Positions 34,978-42,478 of a DNA stretch of 45,471 bases are shown piece after piece (position 1 is the first letter of the stretch; every line of letters starts with the position of its first letter). This stretch comes from JBOICV01 sp050740255 (GTDB lineage Bacteria; Pseudomonadota; Gammaproteobacteria; Nevskiales; JBOICV01): assembly GCA_050740255.1 (NCBI GenBank), contig JBOICV010000072.1, forward strand, positions 1 to 45,471, written 5' to 3'. The position numbers and the translations under genes are program-made. The notes beneath the pieces are model-generated. The model had not been told where the DNA came from and searched no databases. It saw only the letters and a program-made list of their open reading frames with translations.

Positions 34978-35370
34978 TCAAGGCTTGGGCAAATCCACCT
35001 TGTGATGGAAGCTATAGGACAGCGCAAGCGTGTAAGCCCCGTAGCTGAACATCGGCACCGTTCGCTGATACTGCAGGTCCAGCATGCGTCCGCCAGATTT
35101 GGGATTGGACTTGACCCTGACCTGCTCAGACGCCTCGCGGTCGCCAAAGCCCGTGTCTATGTAGCGCTCGATCGAGAATCTGATTTCCTGGGGCGTAGCG
35201 GTCGCCGACTTGGGATCCTTAGCCACTTTCTTCATGATGCCGTGTATGTCCACGTCCTGCATGATGACCGGGATGGATTTCACCGCGGTCGCAACCAGCA
35301 CGAAAGTAATGCTAAGAATGTACAGCCATGCCCATAGGCTCAAACCCCGCTGACGATGTTTACTTATCAT
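34978..35370 (-). CDS. DUF4845 protein, single-pass membrane
   Basis: A 130-residue protein with a type IV-prepilin-like start (KHRQRGLSLWAWLYILSITFVLVATAVKSIPV), one N-terminal membrane helix, then a periplasmic part. The family (DUF4845) is found between lepB and rnc in many Gamma- and Betaproteobacteria. No function is established. The RGLS segment before the hydrophobic helix resembles a pilin-like or competence pseudopilin leader, but lacks the consensus G-F-T-L-x-E. A GGAGGA ribosome-binding site precedes the ATG. Confidence 0.9.
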   Translation of the reverse strand: MISKHRQRGLSLWAWLYILSITFVLVATAVKSIPVIMQDVDIHGIMKKVAKDPKSATATPQEIRFSIERYIDTGFGDREASEQVRVKSNPKSGGRMLDLQYQRTVPMFSYGAYTLALSYSFHHKVDLPKP

Positions 35371-35393
35371 GATTTCCTCCTAAGCACCCGGCA

Positions 35394-36167
35394 CTATCTT
35401 ATCCGTTCCCCGATTCTGGAGAAGTCCGGACGCCGGCGCGCGCCGTCCCAACTCATCCAGATAAAGAAAGCATGGCCAACCAGGTTGGCCTCCGGCACAA
35501 CACCCCAGCGGCGGCTGTCATCCGAACCGTCCCGGTTGTCCCCCATCACGAAATAATGCCCGGGGGGAACCACCACTTCGCTGTCCCGTCCGGGCCGCGG
35601 CGCTATGTGCAAGACGGCGTGACTGCGCTCGCCCAACTGCTCGATGAGTTTATCCACGCCATATAACTCGGGTACGCGCGGGTCGTGATAACTCCCCGCC
35701 GGCTCCAGCCTTACCCGGTCGCCGTTTACATATAACTGTTTATCGCGGTAGCCAATCGCATCACCCGGCAGGCCGACAATGCGCTTGATGAAGTCTTTCG
35801 ACGGATCAGGTGGAAAACGGAACACCACCACATCGCCGCGGGCGGGCGCGCCATCGCCCCAGAGCTTGGTGTGCAGCACCGGCAGGCGAATCCCATATTC
35901 GAATTTATTGACCAGAATAAAGTCGCCCGCCAGCAGCGTGGGCAACATGGAGCCGGAAGGAATCCGGAACGGCTCCACCAGGAAGGAACGCAGCATCAGC
36001 ACCGCGAATACCACCGGAAAAAAGGACCGCGAAAAATCCACCAGCCAGGGCTGCTTGGCGCCCGCCCGGCGGCGGCGCCCCAGCCACGCCAGGTCCAAGG
36101 CCCAGACGATGCCCGTGACCAGCGAGAACACGACCAGCGCCAGTTCAAAATCTGCGTGTAAGTCCAT
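35394..36167 (-). CDS. lepB: Signal peptidase I
   Basis: A 257-residue membrane protease that removes signal peptides. Two N-terminal membrane segments (about 8-28 and 48-64) precede the catalytic domain. The nucleophile Ser73 is in IPSGSMLPT, the general-base Lys in DFIKRIVGLPGD, and the box GDNRDGSDDSRRWG completes the family signature. The frame is open back to 36221, but its first residues (TLRQAQGER) are repeat-derived, so ATG 36167 is preferred. Lies between lepA and the DUF4845-rnc unit, as is usual. Confidence 0.96.
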   Translation of the reverse strand: MDLHADFELALVVFSLVTGIVWALDLAWLGRRRRAGAKQPWLVDFSRSFFPVVFAVLMLRSFLVEPFRIPSGSMLPTLLAGDFILVNKFEYGIRLPVLHTKLWGDGAPARGDVVVFRFPPDPSKDFIKRIVGLPGDAIGYRDKQLYVNGDRVRLEPAGSYHDPRVPELYGVDKLIEQLGERSHAVLHIAPRPGRDSEVVVPPGHYFVMGDNRDGSDDSRRWGVVPEANLVGHAFFIWMSWDGARRRPDFSRIGERIR

Positions 36168-36194
36168 GTATACGAAACCTATGGTTGAATGCCG

Positions 36195-36251
36195 CTCACC
36201 CTGAGCCTGTCGAAGGGTCATGCTTCGTCCCTCGACAAGCTCAGGATGAAG
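36195..36251. repeat. Inverted pair of CTGAGC(T)TGTCGAAGG repeats
   Basis: CACCCTGAGCCTGTCGAAGG (36197-36216) and, inverted, CCTCGACAAGCTCAGGATG (36230-36248) form a long imperfect hairpin with a short loop. The same repeat unit is at 7469-7489. It lies in the 129-nt lepA-lepB gap and could act as a transcript processing or termination structure. Confidence 0.75.
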
Positions 36252-36296
36252 CCCAGCATGAGCGGGTAATTAATTAATCAGCTTTTTCACTAACTC

Positions 36297-38129
36297 TCAG
36301 TTCCGCTTGCGATCCACGCCCAATACTGCAAGAAAGGCTTCTTGCGGAATCTCCACCGTCCCCACCTGCTTCATGCGCTTCTTGCCTTCCTTCTGCTTCT
36401 CCAGCAGCTTGCGCTTGCGCGTCACGTCGCCGCCGTAACACTTGGCGGTGACGTCCTTGCGCAGCGCCTTGACCGTGGTGCGCGCGATGATTTTCGCGCC
36501 GATCGCGGCCTGTATCGCGACGTCGAACATCTGCCGGTGAATCACTTCCTGCATGCGTTCGGTCAGGTCGCGGCCGCGGGTAAAAGCAATGTCACGGTGC
36601 ACGATACTGGCCAGGGCATCCACCTTGTCGCCGTTGACCAATACGTCGAGCTTGATCACGTCCGCCGCCTGGAAACGCAGAAACTCGTATTCGAAAGAGG
36701 CATAGCCGCGCGATACCGACTTCAAACGGTCGAAGAAGTCCAGCACCACTTCCGCCAATGGCATTTCCACTTCCATCTGCACCTGGCTGGCGTGATAGTG
36801 CAAACCCTTTTGTACGCCGCGCTTCTCCATGCAAAGCTGCATGACCGGACCCACGTATATCTGCGGCATCAGGATGCGCGCCAGGATAATGGGTTCGCGC
36901 ACCTCCTCGAATTTGCCCACATCCGGCAGTTCGGCCGGGTTCTCGATGCGCCGCAACTCGCCGCCGCTCAGCAGAACTTCATACACCACGCTGGGCGCGG
37001 TGGTGATCAGATCAAGATTGTATTCGCGCTCCAGCCGCTCCTGCACGATTTCCATATGCAGCATGCCAAGAAAGCCGCAGCGGAAGCCGAAGCCGAGCGC
37101 GGACGAGTTTTCCGGCTCGAACTGCAAGGCCGAATCGTTCAGTCGCAGCTTTTTCAGCGCCTCGCGGAAATTCTCGAAATCCTCGCTATTGATCGGGAAC
37201 ATGCCGGCAAACACCCGCGGCTGCACCTGCCGGAAACCCGGCAGCCGCTCGCTGCAGGGCCGCTGGCTGTCGGTCAGGGTGTCACCCACCGGCGCGCCGT
37301 CGATTTCCTTGATGCCGGCCACCACGAAACCCACCTCGCCGGTTCTGAGTTCCTCGCGCGACACGCGTTTGGGTGAGTGCACACCCAGCAGGTCCACCTC
37401 ATGATCGCGGCCGGTCGCCATCACGCGGATTTTCTGGCCCTTGCGGATGGCGCCGTTGACCACGCGCACCAGCGACACCACGCCCAGATAATTGTCGAAC
37501 CAGGAATCCACGATCAAGGCCTGCAGGGACGCGTCAGGATCGCCTTTCGGCGGGGGCATATGATGCACCACCGCTTCCAGCACCTCCGGCACGTGCAACC
37601 CGGTCTTGGCCGAAATGCGGATGGCATCGCGCGCCTCGATGCCGATGATTTCCTCGATTTCCTGCGCGACGCGGGTGGGCTCGGCGTTCAGCAGGTCAAT
37701 CTTATTCAGCACCGGCAGCACTTCCAGGTTCTGCTCGATGGCGGTGTAGCAGTTCGCCACCGACTGCGCCTCGACACCCTGCGACGCGTCTACCACCAGC
37801 AGCGCGCCTTCGCAGGCAGCGAGTGAGCGGCTGACTTCGTAGGAAAAGTCCACATGGCCGGGCGTGTCTATCATATTGAGCTGATAGACCTCGCCATCCC
37901 TGGCCCGGTAATTGAGGGAAACGGCCTGCGCCTTGATGGTGATGCCGCGCTCGCGCTCGATCGGATTATTGTCCAGCACCTGCTCCGTCATCTCGCGCTC
38001 CTCCAGCCCCCCGCAAAGCTGGATAAAGCGATCCGCCAGCGTGGACTTGCCGTGGTCTATGTGGGCGATGATGCAGAAATTGCGGATCTGGTCCTGACGC
38101 AAGGGGCTTATTCCGAAAGTGCGCGCCAT
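36297..38129 (-). CDS. lepA: Elongation factor 4 (LepA)
   Basis: A 610-residue translational GTPase that acts on the ribosome. The G domain shows AHIDHGKSTLADRF (G1), DTPGHVDFSYEVSRSL (G3) and LNKIDLLNAEP (G4). EF-G-like domains II, III and V follow, and the LepA-specific C-terminal domain ends with TVKALRKDVTAKCYGGDVTRKRKLLEKQK. Length is usual (about 600). Pairing with lepB is classical. Confidence 0.97.
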   Translation of the reverse strand: MARTFGISPLRQDQIRNFCIIAHIDHGKSTLADRFIQLCGGLEEREMTEQVLDNNPIERERGITIKAQAVSLNYRARDGEVYQLNMIDTPGHVDFSYEVSRSLAACEGALLVVDASQGVEAQSVANCYTAIEQNLEVLPVLNKIDLLNAEPTRVAQEIEEIIGIEARDAIRISAKTGLHVPEVLEAVVHHMPPPKGDPDASLQALIVDSWFDNYLGVVSLVRVVNGAIRKGQKIRVMATGRDHEVDLLGVHSPKRVSREELRTGEVGFVVAGIKEIDGAPVGDTLTDSQRPCSERLPGFRQVQPRVFAGMFPINSEDFENFREALKKLRLNDSALQFEPENSSALGFGFRCGFLGMLHMEIVQERLEREYNLDLITTAPSVVYEVLLSGGELRRIENPAELPDVGKFEEVREPIILARILMPQIYVGPVMQLCMEKRGVQKGLHYHASQVQMEVEMPLAEVVLDFFDRLKSVSRGYASFEYEFLRFQAADVIKLDVLVNGDKVDALASIVHRDIAFTRGRDLTERMQEVIHRQMFDVAIQAAIGAKIIARTTVKALRKDVTAKCYGGDVTRKRKLLEKQKEGKKRMKQVGTVEIPQEAFLAVLGVDRKRN

Positions 38130-38170
38130 GGAGGGCGCGACCTGTTACAGGGACGTAAACAAAGCCGCGC

Positions 38171-38176
38171 AGTATA
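38171..38176 (-). promoter_or_regulatory. Probable -10 box of the lepA promoter
   Basis: TATACT on the minus strand, within the small palindrome GCCGCTATACTGCGCGGC, about 42 nt before the lepA ATG. The -35 region 17 nt further up (GTGCCC) is poor. It would give lepA its own start apart from the glutaredoxin and protease genes. Confidence 0.45.
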
Positions 38177-38214
38177 GCGGCTCACAGCCCCCAGGGCACG
38201 ATTCAGAGCACGGC

Positions 38215-38460
38215 TCAGCGCGCGGCGAGATAGGCGCGCAAGGCTCCTGGATCAAGCACATGGCGGCAGATTTCACGGCCGTCAACCGTGGTTAACACCG
38301 GGATTTCGTTGCCGTAAGCAGCGCGCCACGCGGCATTGCGATCCACGTCCTCCACTCGCAAGGCAAACGCCAGCTCTGCCCCCAGTTCGGCGAGTTCCGC
38401 CTGCATCTGTTCGCAAAGATGGCAACCGAGCCGGCTGTAAAGCACCAACTCCACCACCAC
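38215..38460 (-). CDS. Glutaredoxin-family thioredoxin-fold protein
   Basis: An 81-residue thioredoxin-fold protein of the DUF836/glutaredoxin-like family. The redox motif CHLC is at residues 13-16 (LYSRLGCHLCEQM), and the cis-Pro in EIPVLTT is present. Start GTG 38460 lies 3 nt after the stop of the HtrA-like protease, so both are likely co-transcribed. Substrate unknown. Confidence 0.88.
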   Translation of the reverse strand: MVVELVLYSRLGCHLCEQMQAELAELGAELAFALRVEDVDRNAAWRAAYGNEIPVLTTVDGREICRHVLDPGALRAYLAAR

Positions 38461-38463
38461 CGG

Positions 38464-39936
38464 CTATTCTGGAATCTGCAGCGCCAGGAAGCGCGGCTCG
38501 CCTTCGCGCTGCACCAGCATGGCCGCCGGTTTGCCGTGCGGCAACTCGTCCAGCATGCGGGCGAGGTGCGCGGCATCCTTGATGTCTTCGCCGTTCACCC
38601 GCAATAGGATATCGCCGCGCCGGATACCGGCCGCAGCCGCCGGCCCTTCGGCGACGCCGACCACCAGCGCCCCACCCTGTTCCAGTTTCATCTCCCGCCT
38701 TTGCACCGGGCTTAAATCGCTGAAGCTCAGCCCCAACGCGGCCTGCTCGGCCGGCGCGCGTGGAATAACCGGTTCACCCTGCGCCAGTATTTTTTCATCC
38801 AGCTCGCCGGGCGTGACTTTGAGAGTTTTGCGTTTGCCTTCGCGCAGTAGACTCAGTTCCACCGACTTGCCGGGGGGCGTGCGCCCCACCAGCGCCGGCA
38901 GCGCGGCGGAATCCGGCACCGGCTTGCCGTCGAATTCCAGAATGATGTCGCCCACGGCGATGCCGGCTTTTTCGGCCGGGCTATTGGTCATGACACGCGT
39001 GACCAGCGCACCTTCCGGCCGATTCATGCCGAAAGATTCGGCCAAGGCCCGATCCACTTCCTGCACCACCACGCCCAGCCAGCCGCGGCTCACGTGGCCG
39101 TGCTGGCGTAACTGCTGCACCGACTGCATGGCTACATCGATCGGAATGGCGAAGGACAAGCCCATATAGCCGCCGCTGCGGCTGAAAATCTGCGAGTTGA
39201 TGCCGACCACCTCGCCCCGCAGATTGAACAAGGGTCCGCCGGAATTGCCGGGGTTGATGGCGACATCGGTCTGGATGAAAGGCACGTACTGCTCGGTGCC
39301 TAAGCTGCGGCCCTTGGCTGATACGATGCCGGCCGTCACCGAATGGTCAAAGCCGAAAGGCGAGCCGATAGCTAACACCCACTCGCCGACTTTCAGTGCG
39401 CCGACATCGCCGATCTTTACCGCCGGCAAATCTTTGGCATCAATGTGCAGCAAGGCGAGATCACTCAGCTTGTCGGCGCCGACGACCTTGGCCGTGACCT
39501 GACGCCGGTCGGAGAGCTTGACCACCACTTCATCGGCTTCAGCAACGACGTGGTAGTTGGTGAGCACATCACCGTCGGTGGAAACAATAAAACCCGAGCC
39601 CAGCGACTGCTGGTTCTGGTCCGGCATCTGCCGTGGCCCGGGGCCGCCGCTGTCCGGCGCCTCGCCAAAAAAGCGGCGCAGCCATTCTTCCATCAAATCC
39701 TCGGCGCCATTGGGCAGTACCCGGCTGGCGCCGGTCGTTTTGCGGGTGGTGCTGATGTTGACCACGGACGGCGTTGCCGCTGCCACAAGCCCGGTGAAAT
39801 CCGGCAGCCCGCTGACCAGTGGCGCGGCAGTGACGGGCGGCGGCGGCGTTTCCTCTCTACCTTTGCAGGCGGTGAACGATGCGGCGAGAGTCAGCGCGAG
39901 CGCGCCGGCGGCATACAGCAGGATTTTTTTATTCAT
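38464..39936 (-). CDS. mucD: Periplasmic HtrA serine protease (DegQ/MucD-like)
   Basis: A 490-residue envelope protease-chaperone. The catalytic triad is visible: His in LTNYHVVAEAD, Asp in KLSDLALLHI, Ser in NPGNSGGPLFN. Two PDZ domains follow (about 290-385 and 400-485). The N-terminus is an export signal, MNKKILLYAAGALALTLAASFTACKG, whose FTAC could be a weak lipobox, so a lipoprotein form is possible. Genetic position after rpoE-rseA-rseB corresponds to mucD of Pseudomonas, where the product limits envelope stress. Confidence 0.93.
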   Translation of the reverse strand: MNKKILLYAAGALALTLAASFTACKGREETPPPPVTAAPLVSGLPDFTGLVAAATPSVVNISTTRKTTGASRVLPNGAEDLMEEWLRRFFGEAPDSGGPGPRQMPDQNQQSLGSGFIVSTDGDVLTNYHVVAEADEVVVKLSDRRQVTAKVVGADKLSDLALLHIDAKDLPAVKIGDVGALKVGEWVLAIGSPFGFDHSVTAGIVSAKGRSLGTEQYVPFIQTDVAINPGNSGGPLFNLRGEVVGINSQIFSRSGGYMGLSFAIPIDVAMQSVQQLRQHGHVSRGWLGVVVQEVDRALAESFGMNRPEGALVTRVMTNSPAEKAGIAVGDIILEFDGKPVPDSAALPALVGRTPPGKSVELSLLREGKRKTLKVTPGELDEKILAQGEPVIPRAPAEQAALGLSFSDLSPVQRREMKLEQGGALVVGVAEGPAAAAGIRRGDILLRVNGEDIKDAAHLARMLDELPHGKPAAMLVQREGEPRFLALQIPE

Positions 39937-40026
39937 GACCGGAATATATAGGGTTTACGTCCCGGATTTTAAATCCGGCTCTTTCGGTAGTGTCTCAGTT
40001 TGCTGTCCATGGAGTTGAGAAGAATA

Positions 40027-40077
40027 GATTCCGGCCCCCGGCCTAAAACACGCCGGGGCAGGCTTCGCCGGAATGAC
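40027..40077. repeat. Expanded dispersed palindrome
   Basis: Arms GATTCCGGC (40028-40036) and GCCGGAATGAC (40067-40077) match the outer arms of the repeats at 3588 and 7412. Between them sits a second palindrome (CCCCGGC, AAAACA, CGCCGGGG). It lies in the 198-nt gap between rseB and the protease gene; nothing else recognisable is in that gap. Confidence 0.75.
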
Positions 40078-40134
40078 GAACTCGGGAATTAAGCGGCAAA
40101 CTGAAACACCACCGCCCCTTCAGACCGCAAGCCA

Positions 40135-41139
40135 TCAGGGCGCAGCGGAAGCGGCGGCGCCTGCCTGTTCGAGCGTATTGCCGATCAGCTCTACCGTGGC
40201 CTGCGGCACCTCGCCCACCACGTTGATGTGATAACGGTCCAAGCTGCGGCCGTAGGCGTGTACGGCGCCCATTTGCGACATGCCCTTGAACCGGCTGCTA
40301 CCGCCGCTGTGCGGCGCGACGAACACGGACACGGAGGACAAGCCATCGCTGAACAGCAAATGCTCGGTCGGCGCGCTTTGTTCCGGCAACTGGCGTCGCT
40401 GATGACTCACCAGACGAAAACCGGGCGGCAGCTTGCGCACCTGCCAGTGGCTGACCGTGCCCGCGCCCAGAATGATGCCGTCCTGCGGATCATGCCGGGT
40501 CCATTCGAACTTGCTCGGATCCACGGCCGGCATCAGCGCAGTGTCCGGAATCGCCTCGGGGTATTCGATCTGAGTGAACATGATTTCCTCGACCAACGCA
40601 TTGCCGGGGCCGAGCAGTTCGACGCGCAAAGGTAAAGCCGTGTCCTGATCGGCCCAGATGCGGTAACCGTAGCGGTAGGCATCGCGCGGCGCCAACACCA
40701 GCACGCGGCAAGCCCGCTCGATCAACTGGGCGGTGGGCTCTTCGCGGATTTCGTAGTAAGGCGCAAGCTCGGTCGAGGCTAGCTCAGAGACATTCCTGAA
40801 CAGGCCTTGCAGCTCGCGCCGGTCCACCGTCACCCGCTGGTTCTTGGGGTGAATACAGGTAACCACTTCGTTGTCGCGCAGCACTTCGCGGGCCTCGCCG
40901 GTCAGCGACTGCAGACGCTCCTGCTCGCGTCCGTTCTGAAAACGATGCACGATGCGCAGCGTACGCATCTCGCCGCCGCTCGAATAGACCAGCACACCTT
41001 GATAATTTCTGGCGCGCAGTGCCTGGCTCATGCTGAGCAGCCAATCCTCGGCCGCCAGCGCCGGCTGACACAGCGCCAGGCCGAGCAGCAACAGCGGCAG
41101 ATTGGAGCGAAAGTTATTCGTTGGGATCGAAGGCCACAT
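40135..41139 (-). CDS. rseB: Sigma-E regulatory protein RseB/MucB
   Basis: A 334-residue periplasmic protein that binds RseA and shields it from DegS, and senses lipoprotein or LPS intermediates. The signal peptide is LPLLLLGLALCQPALAA. A large LolA-like N-terminal domain (about 30-220) is followed by a small C-terminal domain. The ATG at 41139 (MWPSIPTNNF) overlaps the rseA end by 26 nt; there is no ATG closer to the signal peptide. The frame upstream to 41307 is only the reading over rseA. No rseC follows; the protease gene comes next. Confidence 0.92.
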   Translation of the reverse strand: MWPSIPTNNFRSNLPLLLLGLALCQPALAAEDWLLSMSQALRARNYQGVLVYSSGGEMRTLRIVHRFQNGREQERLQSLTGEAREVLRDNEVVTCIHPKNQRVTVDRRELQGLFRNVSELASTELAPYYEIREEPTAQLIERACRVLVLAPRDAYRYGYRIWADQDTALPLRVELLGPGNALVEEIMFTQIEYPEAIPDTALMPAVDPSKFEWTRHDPQDGIILGAGTVSHWQVRKLPPGFRLVSHQRRQLPEQSAPTEHLLFSDGLSSVSVFVAPHSGGSSRFKGMSQMGAVHAYGRSLDRYHINVVGEVPQATVELIGNTLEQAGAAASAAP

Positions 41140-41701
41140 ACTGCGAGCCGGGGGCAGCCAGCCGGGCATAGCCACTGGTGGTGGAGAAGCCATAGCCAGC
41201 GGCAGCATTGTGGTGGTCCAGCAGATAATCGTTAAGCTCGCGTGCGGTCTCTTCGTTGACTGCGGTCCAGTTCGCTTCGGTCGCCGCAACCGTAACGCCT
41301 GCCTCATCGGAACTCAGCGGGTTCAGCGGCGAAATCGCAACCGCTGCCAGCGCCAGCCCGGCCGCCAATGCGAAGCCGACGCCCCAGCGCCGCAACGCGT
41401 TCGGGTTTGCGGTCATCGCCGGCGCCGCAACTGTGGCAGGCAAGGCTCGCGCGGTGCTGAGATGCACCACTTTGCTGGGTGCGGTCTCGGACTGAATCCG
41501 GTCCATCAAGCGGTCGGCAAATGCGAGGTCAGCCTCACCGGTCAACTGACTACGCAGTGCGGCGCGCAGCAAATGCTGCCGGCTCCAGGCCGCGCGCAAG
41601 GCCGGCTCACGCTTGATCCGCTCCAGCACGCGCGCGGCCTCGTCCGGGCCGAGCTCGCCGTCCAAAAGCGCCGAAAGCTGTTCGTCCAACATCGCCATCA
41701 C
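41114..41701 (-). CDS. rseA: Anti-sigma-E factor RseA/MucA
   Basis: A 195-residue single-pass membrane anti-sigma factor. The cytoplasmic domain (about 1-100) has the characteristic EQLSALLDGELGPDEAARVLERI and binds sigma-E. A membrane segment (GVGFALAAGLALAAVAISPL, about 108-127) is followed by a periplasmic tail that DegS and RseB would contact. It starts 12 nt after the rpoE stop, and its stop overlaps rseB. Confidence 0.93.
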   Translation of the reverse strand: MMAMLDEQLSALLDGELGPDEAARVLERIKREPALRAAWSRQHLLRAALRSQLTGEADLAFADRLMDRIQSETAPSKVVHLSTARALPATVAAPAMTANPNALRRWGVGFALAAGLALAAVAISPLNPLSSDEAGVTVAATEANWTAVNEETARELNDYLLDHHNAAAGYGFSTTSGYARLAAPGSQYVAFDPNE

Positions 41702-41713
41702 CTCTCCGTCCTC

Positions 41714-42337
41714 TTAATCTGTCAGCGCCTGAATGCGCGCGTCAATCGCCTCGCGCGCCCGGAAAATGCGGGAGCGGACGGTGCCAATCGGGCACTCCAT
41801 CGTCTCCGCAATCTCCTCGTAGGACAGGCCTTCCAGCTCGCGCAGGCTGATCGCGGTGCGCAGATCTGCCGGCAGGTTCGCAATCGCATGCATCACGGTG
41901 CGCTCCAACTCGTCCGAAATCGCCACGTCCTCTGGCGTATCTACGTCACTGAGATGCTCGGTATGGCCATAGAGTTCCGCATCGGCCACGTCTATATCCT
42001 GGCTGGCGACCCGTCGTCCGCGCGCGACCAGATGATTCTTGGCGGTATTTACCGCGATGCGGTAAAGCCAGGTATAGAACTGGGAATTGCCTTTGAAGCC
42101 CTTCAGCGCGCGCCAGGCCTTGATGAAGGCTTCCTGTGCAACATCGGCGGCCTCGCCGTCGTTGACGTAGCGGCCGACGAGGCTGATAACCTTGTACTGG
42201 TACTTGCGTACCAGCAGATCGAAGGCCGAACGATCACCCTGTTGCGCACGACCGACCAGCCAGGCGTCGTTTGGCTCCTGCCCGGTGCGGGCACTCTCCC
42301 CGATCCGTTCTGCGCTAATAGCCGTCATCCCTTGCAT
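41714..42337 (-). CDS. rpoE: RNA polymerase sigma-E factor (RpoE/AlgU)
   Basis: A 207-residue extracytoplasmic-function sigma factor. Region 2 reads LVRKYQYKVISLVGRYV then EAADVAQEAFIKAWRAL and FYTWLYRIAVNTAKNHL. Region 4 is LRTAISLRELEGLSYEEIAETMECPIGTVRSRIFRAREAI. Sequence and context (rseA, rseB, mucD-like protease; nadB divergent) identify it as the envelope-stress sigma factor. Either ATG 42337 or ATG 42328 may be the start. A sigma-E-type promoter lies 28-55 nt upstream, so it is likely to activate itself. Confidence 0.96.
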   Translation of the reverse strand: MQGMTAISAERIGESARTGQEPNDAWLVGRAQQGDRSAFDLLVRKYQYKVISLVGRYVNDGEAADVAQEAFIKAWRALKGFKGNSQFYTWLYRIAVNTAKNHLVARGRRVASQDIDVADAELYGHTEHLSDVDTPEDVAISDELERTVMHAIANLPADLRTAISLRELEGLSYEEIAETMECPIGTVRSRIFRAREAIDARIQALTD

Positions 42338-42364
42338 ACGGCGCCCCTTGCATCGCTTGCGCGA

Positions 42365-42392
42365 TTAGACCCGCAGGGACCGTAAAAGTTTT
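42365..42392 (-). promoter_or_regulatory. Sigma-E-type autoregulatory promoter of rpoE
   Basis: Read on the minus strand: AAAACTT (42392-42386), 16-nt spacer, TCTAA (42369-42365). This matches the sigma-E consensus (GGAACTT, N15-17, TCTAA or TCTGA) with only the first two bases altered. Transcription would start near 42358, about 20 nt before the rpoE ATG. Confidence 0.65.
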
Positions 42393-42478
42393 GCAAATTC
42401 GCCTAGTTGCCCCATACTGCCAGGCGCTATTTTAGCACCCCTCCTGCCTCTCCCTTCAGCCCGTAAAGCAATCGCCCA

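Noticed and set aside
36342..37376. 344-codon plus-strand frame
   Set aside because: Antisense to lepA, His/Gln/Arg-rich shadow.
41102..42385. 427-codon plus-strand frame
   Set aside because: Antisense to rseA and rpoE, both of which have clear family motifs.
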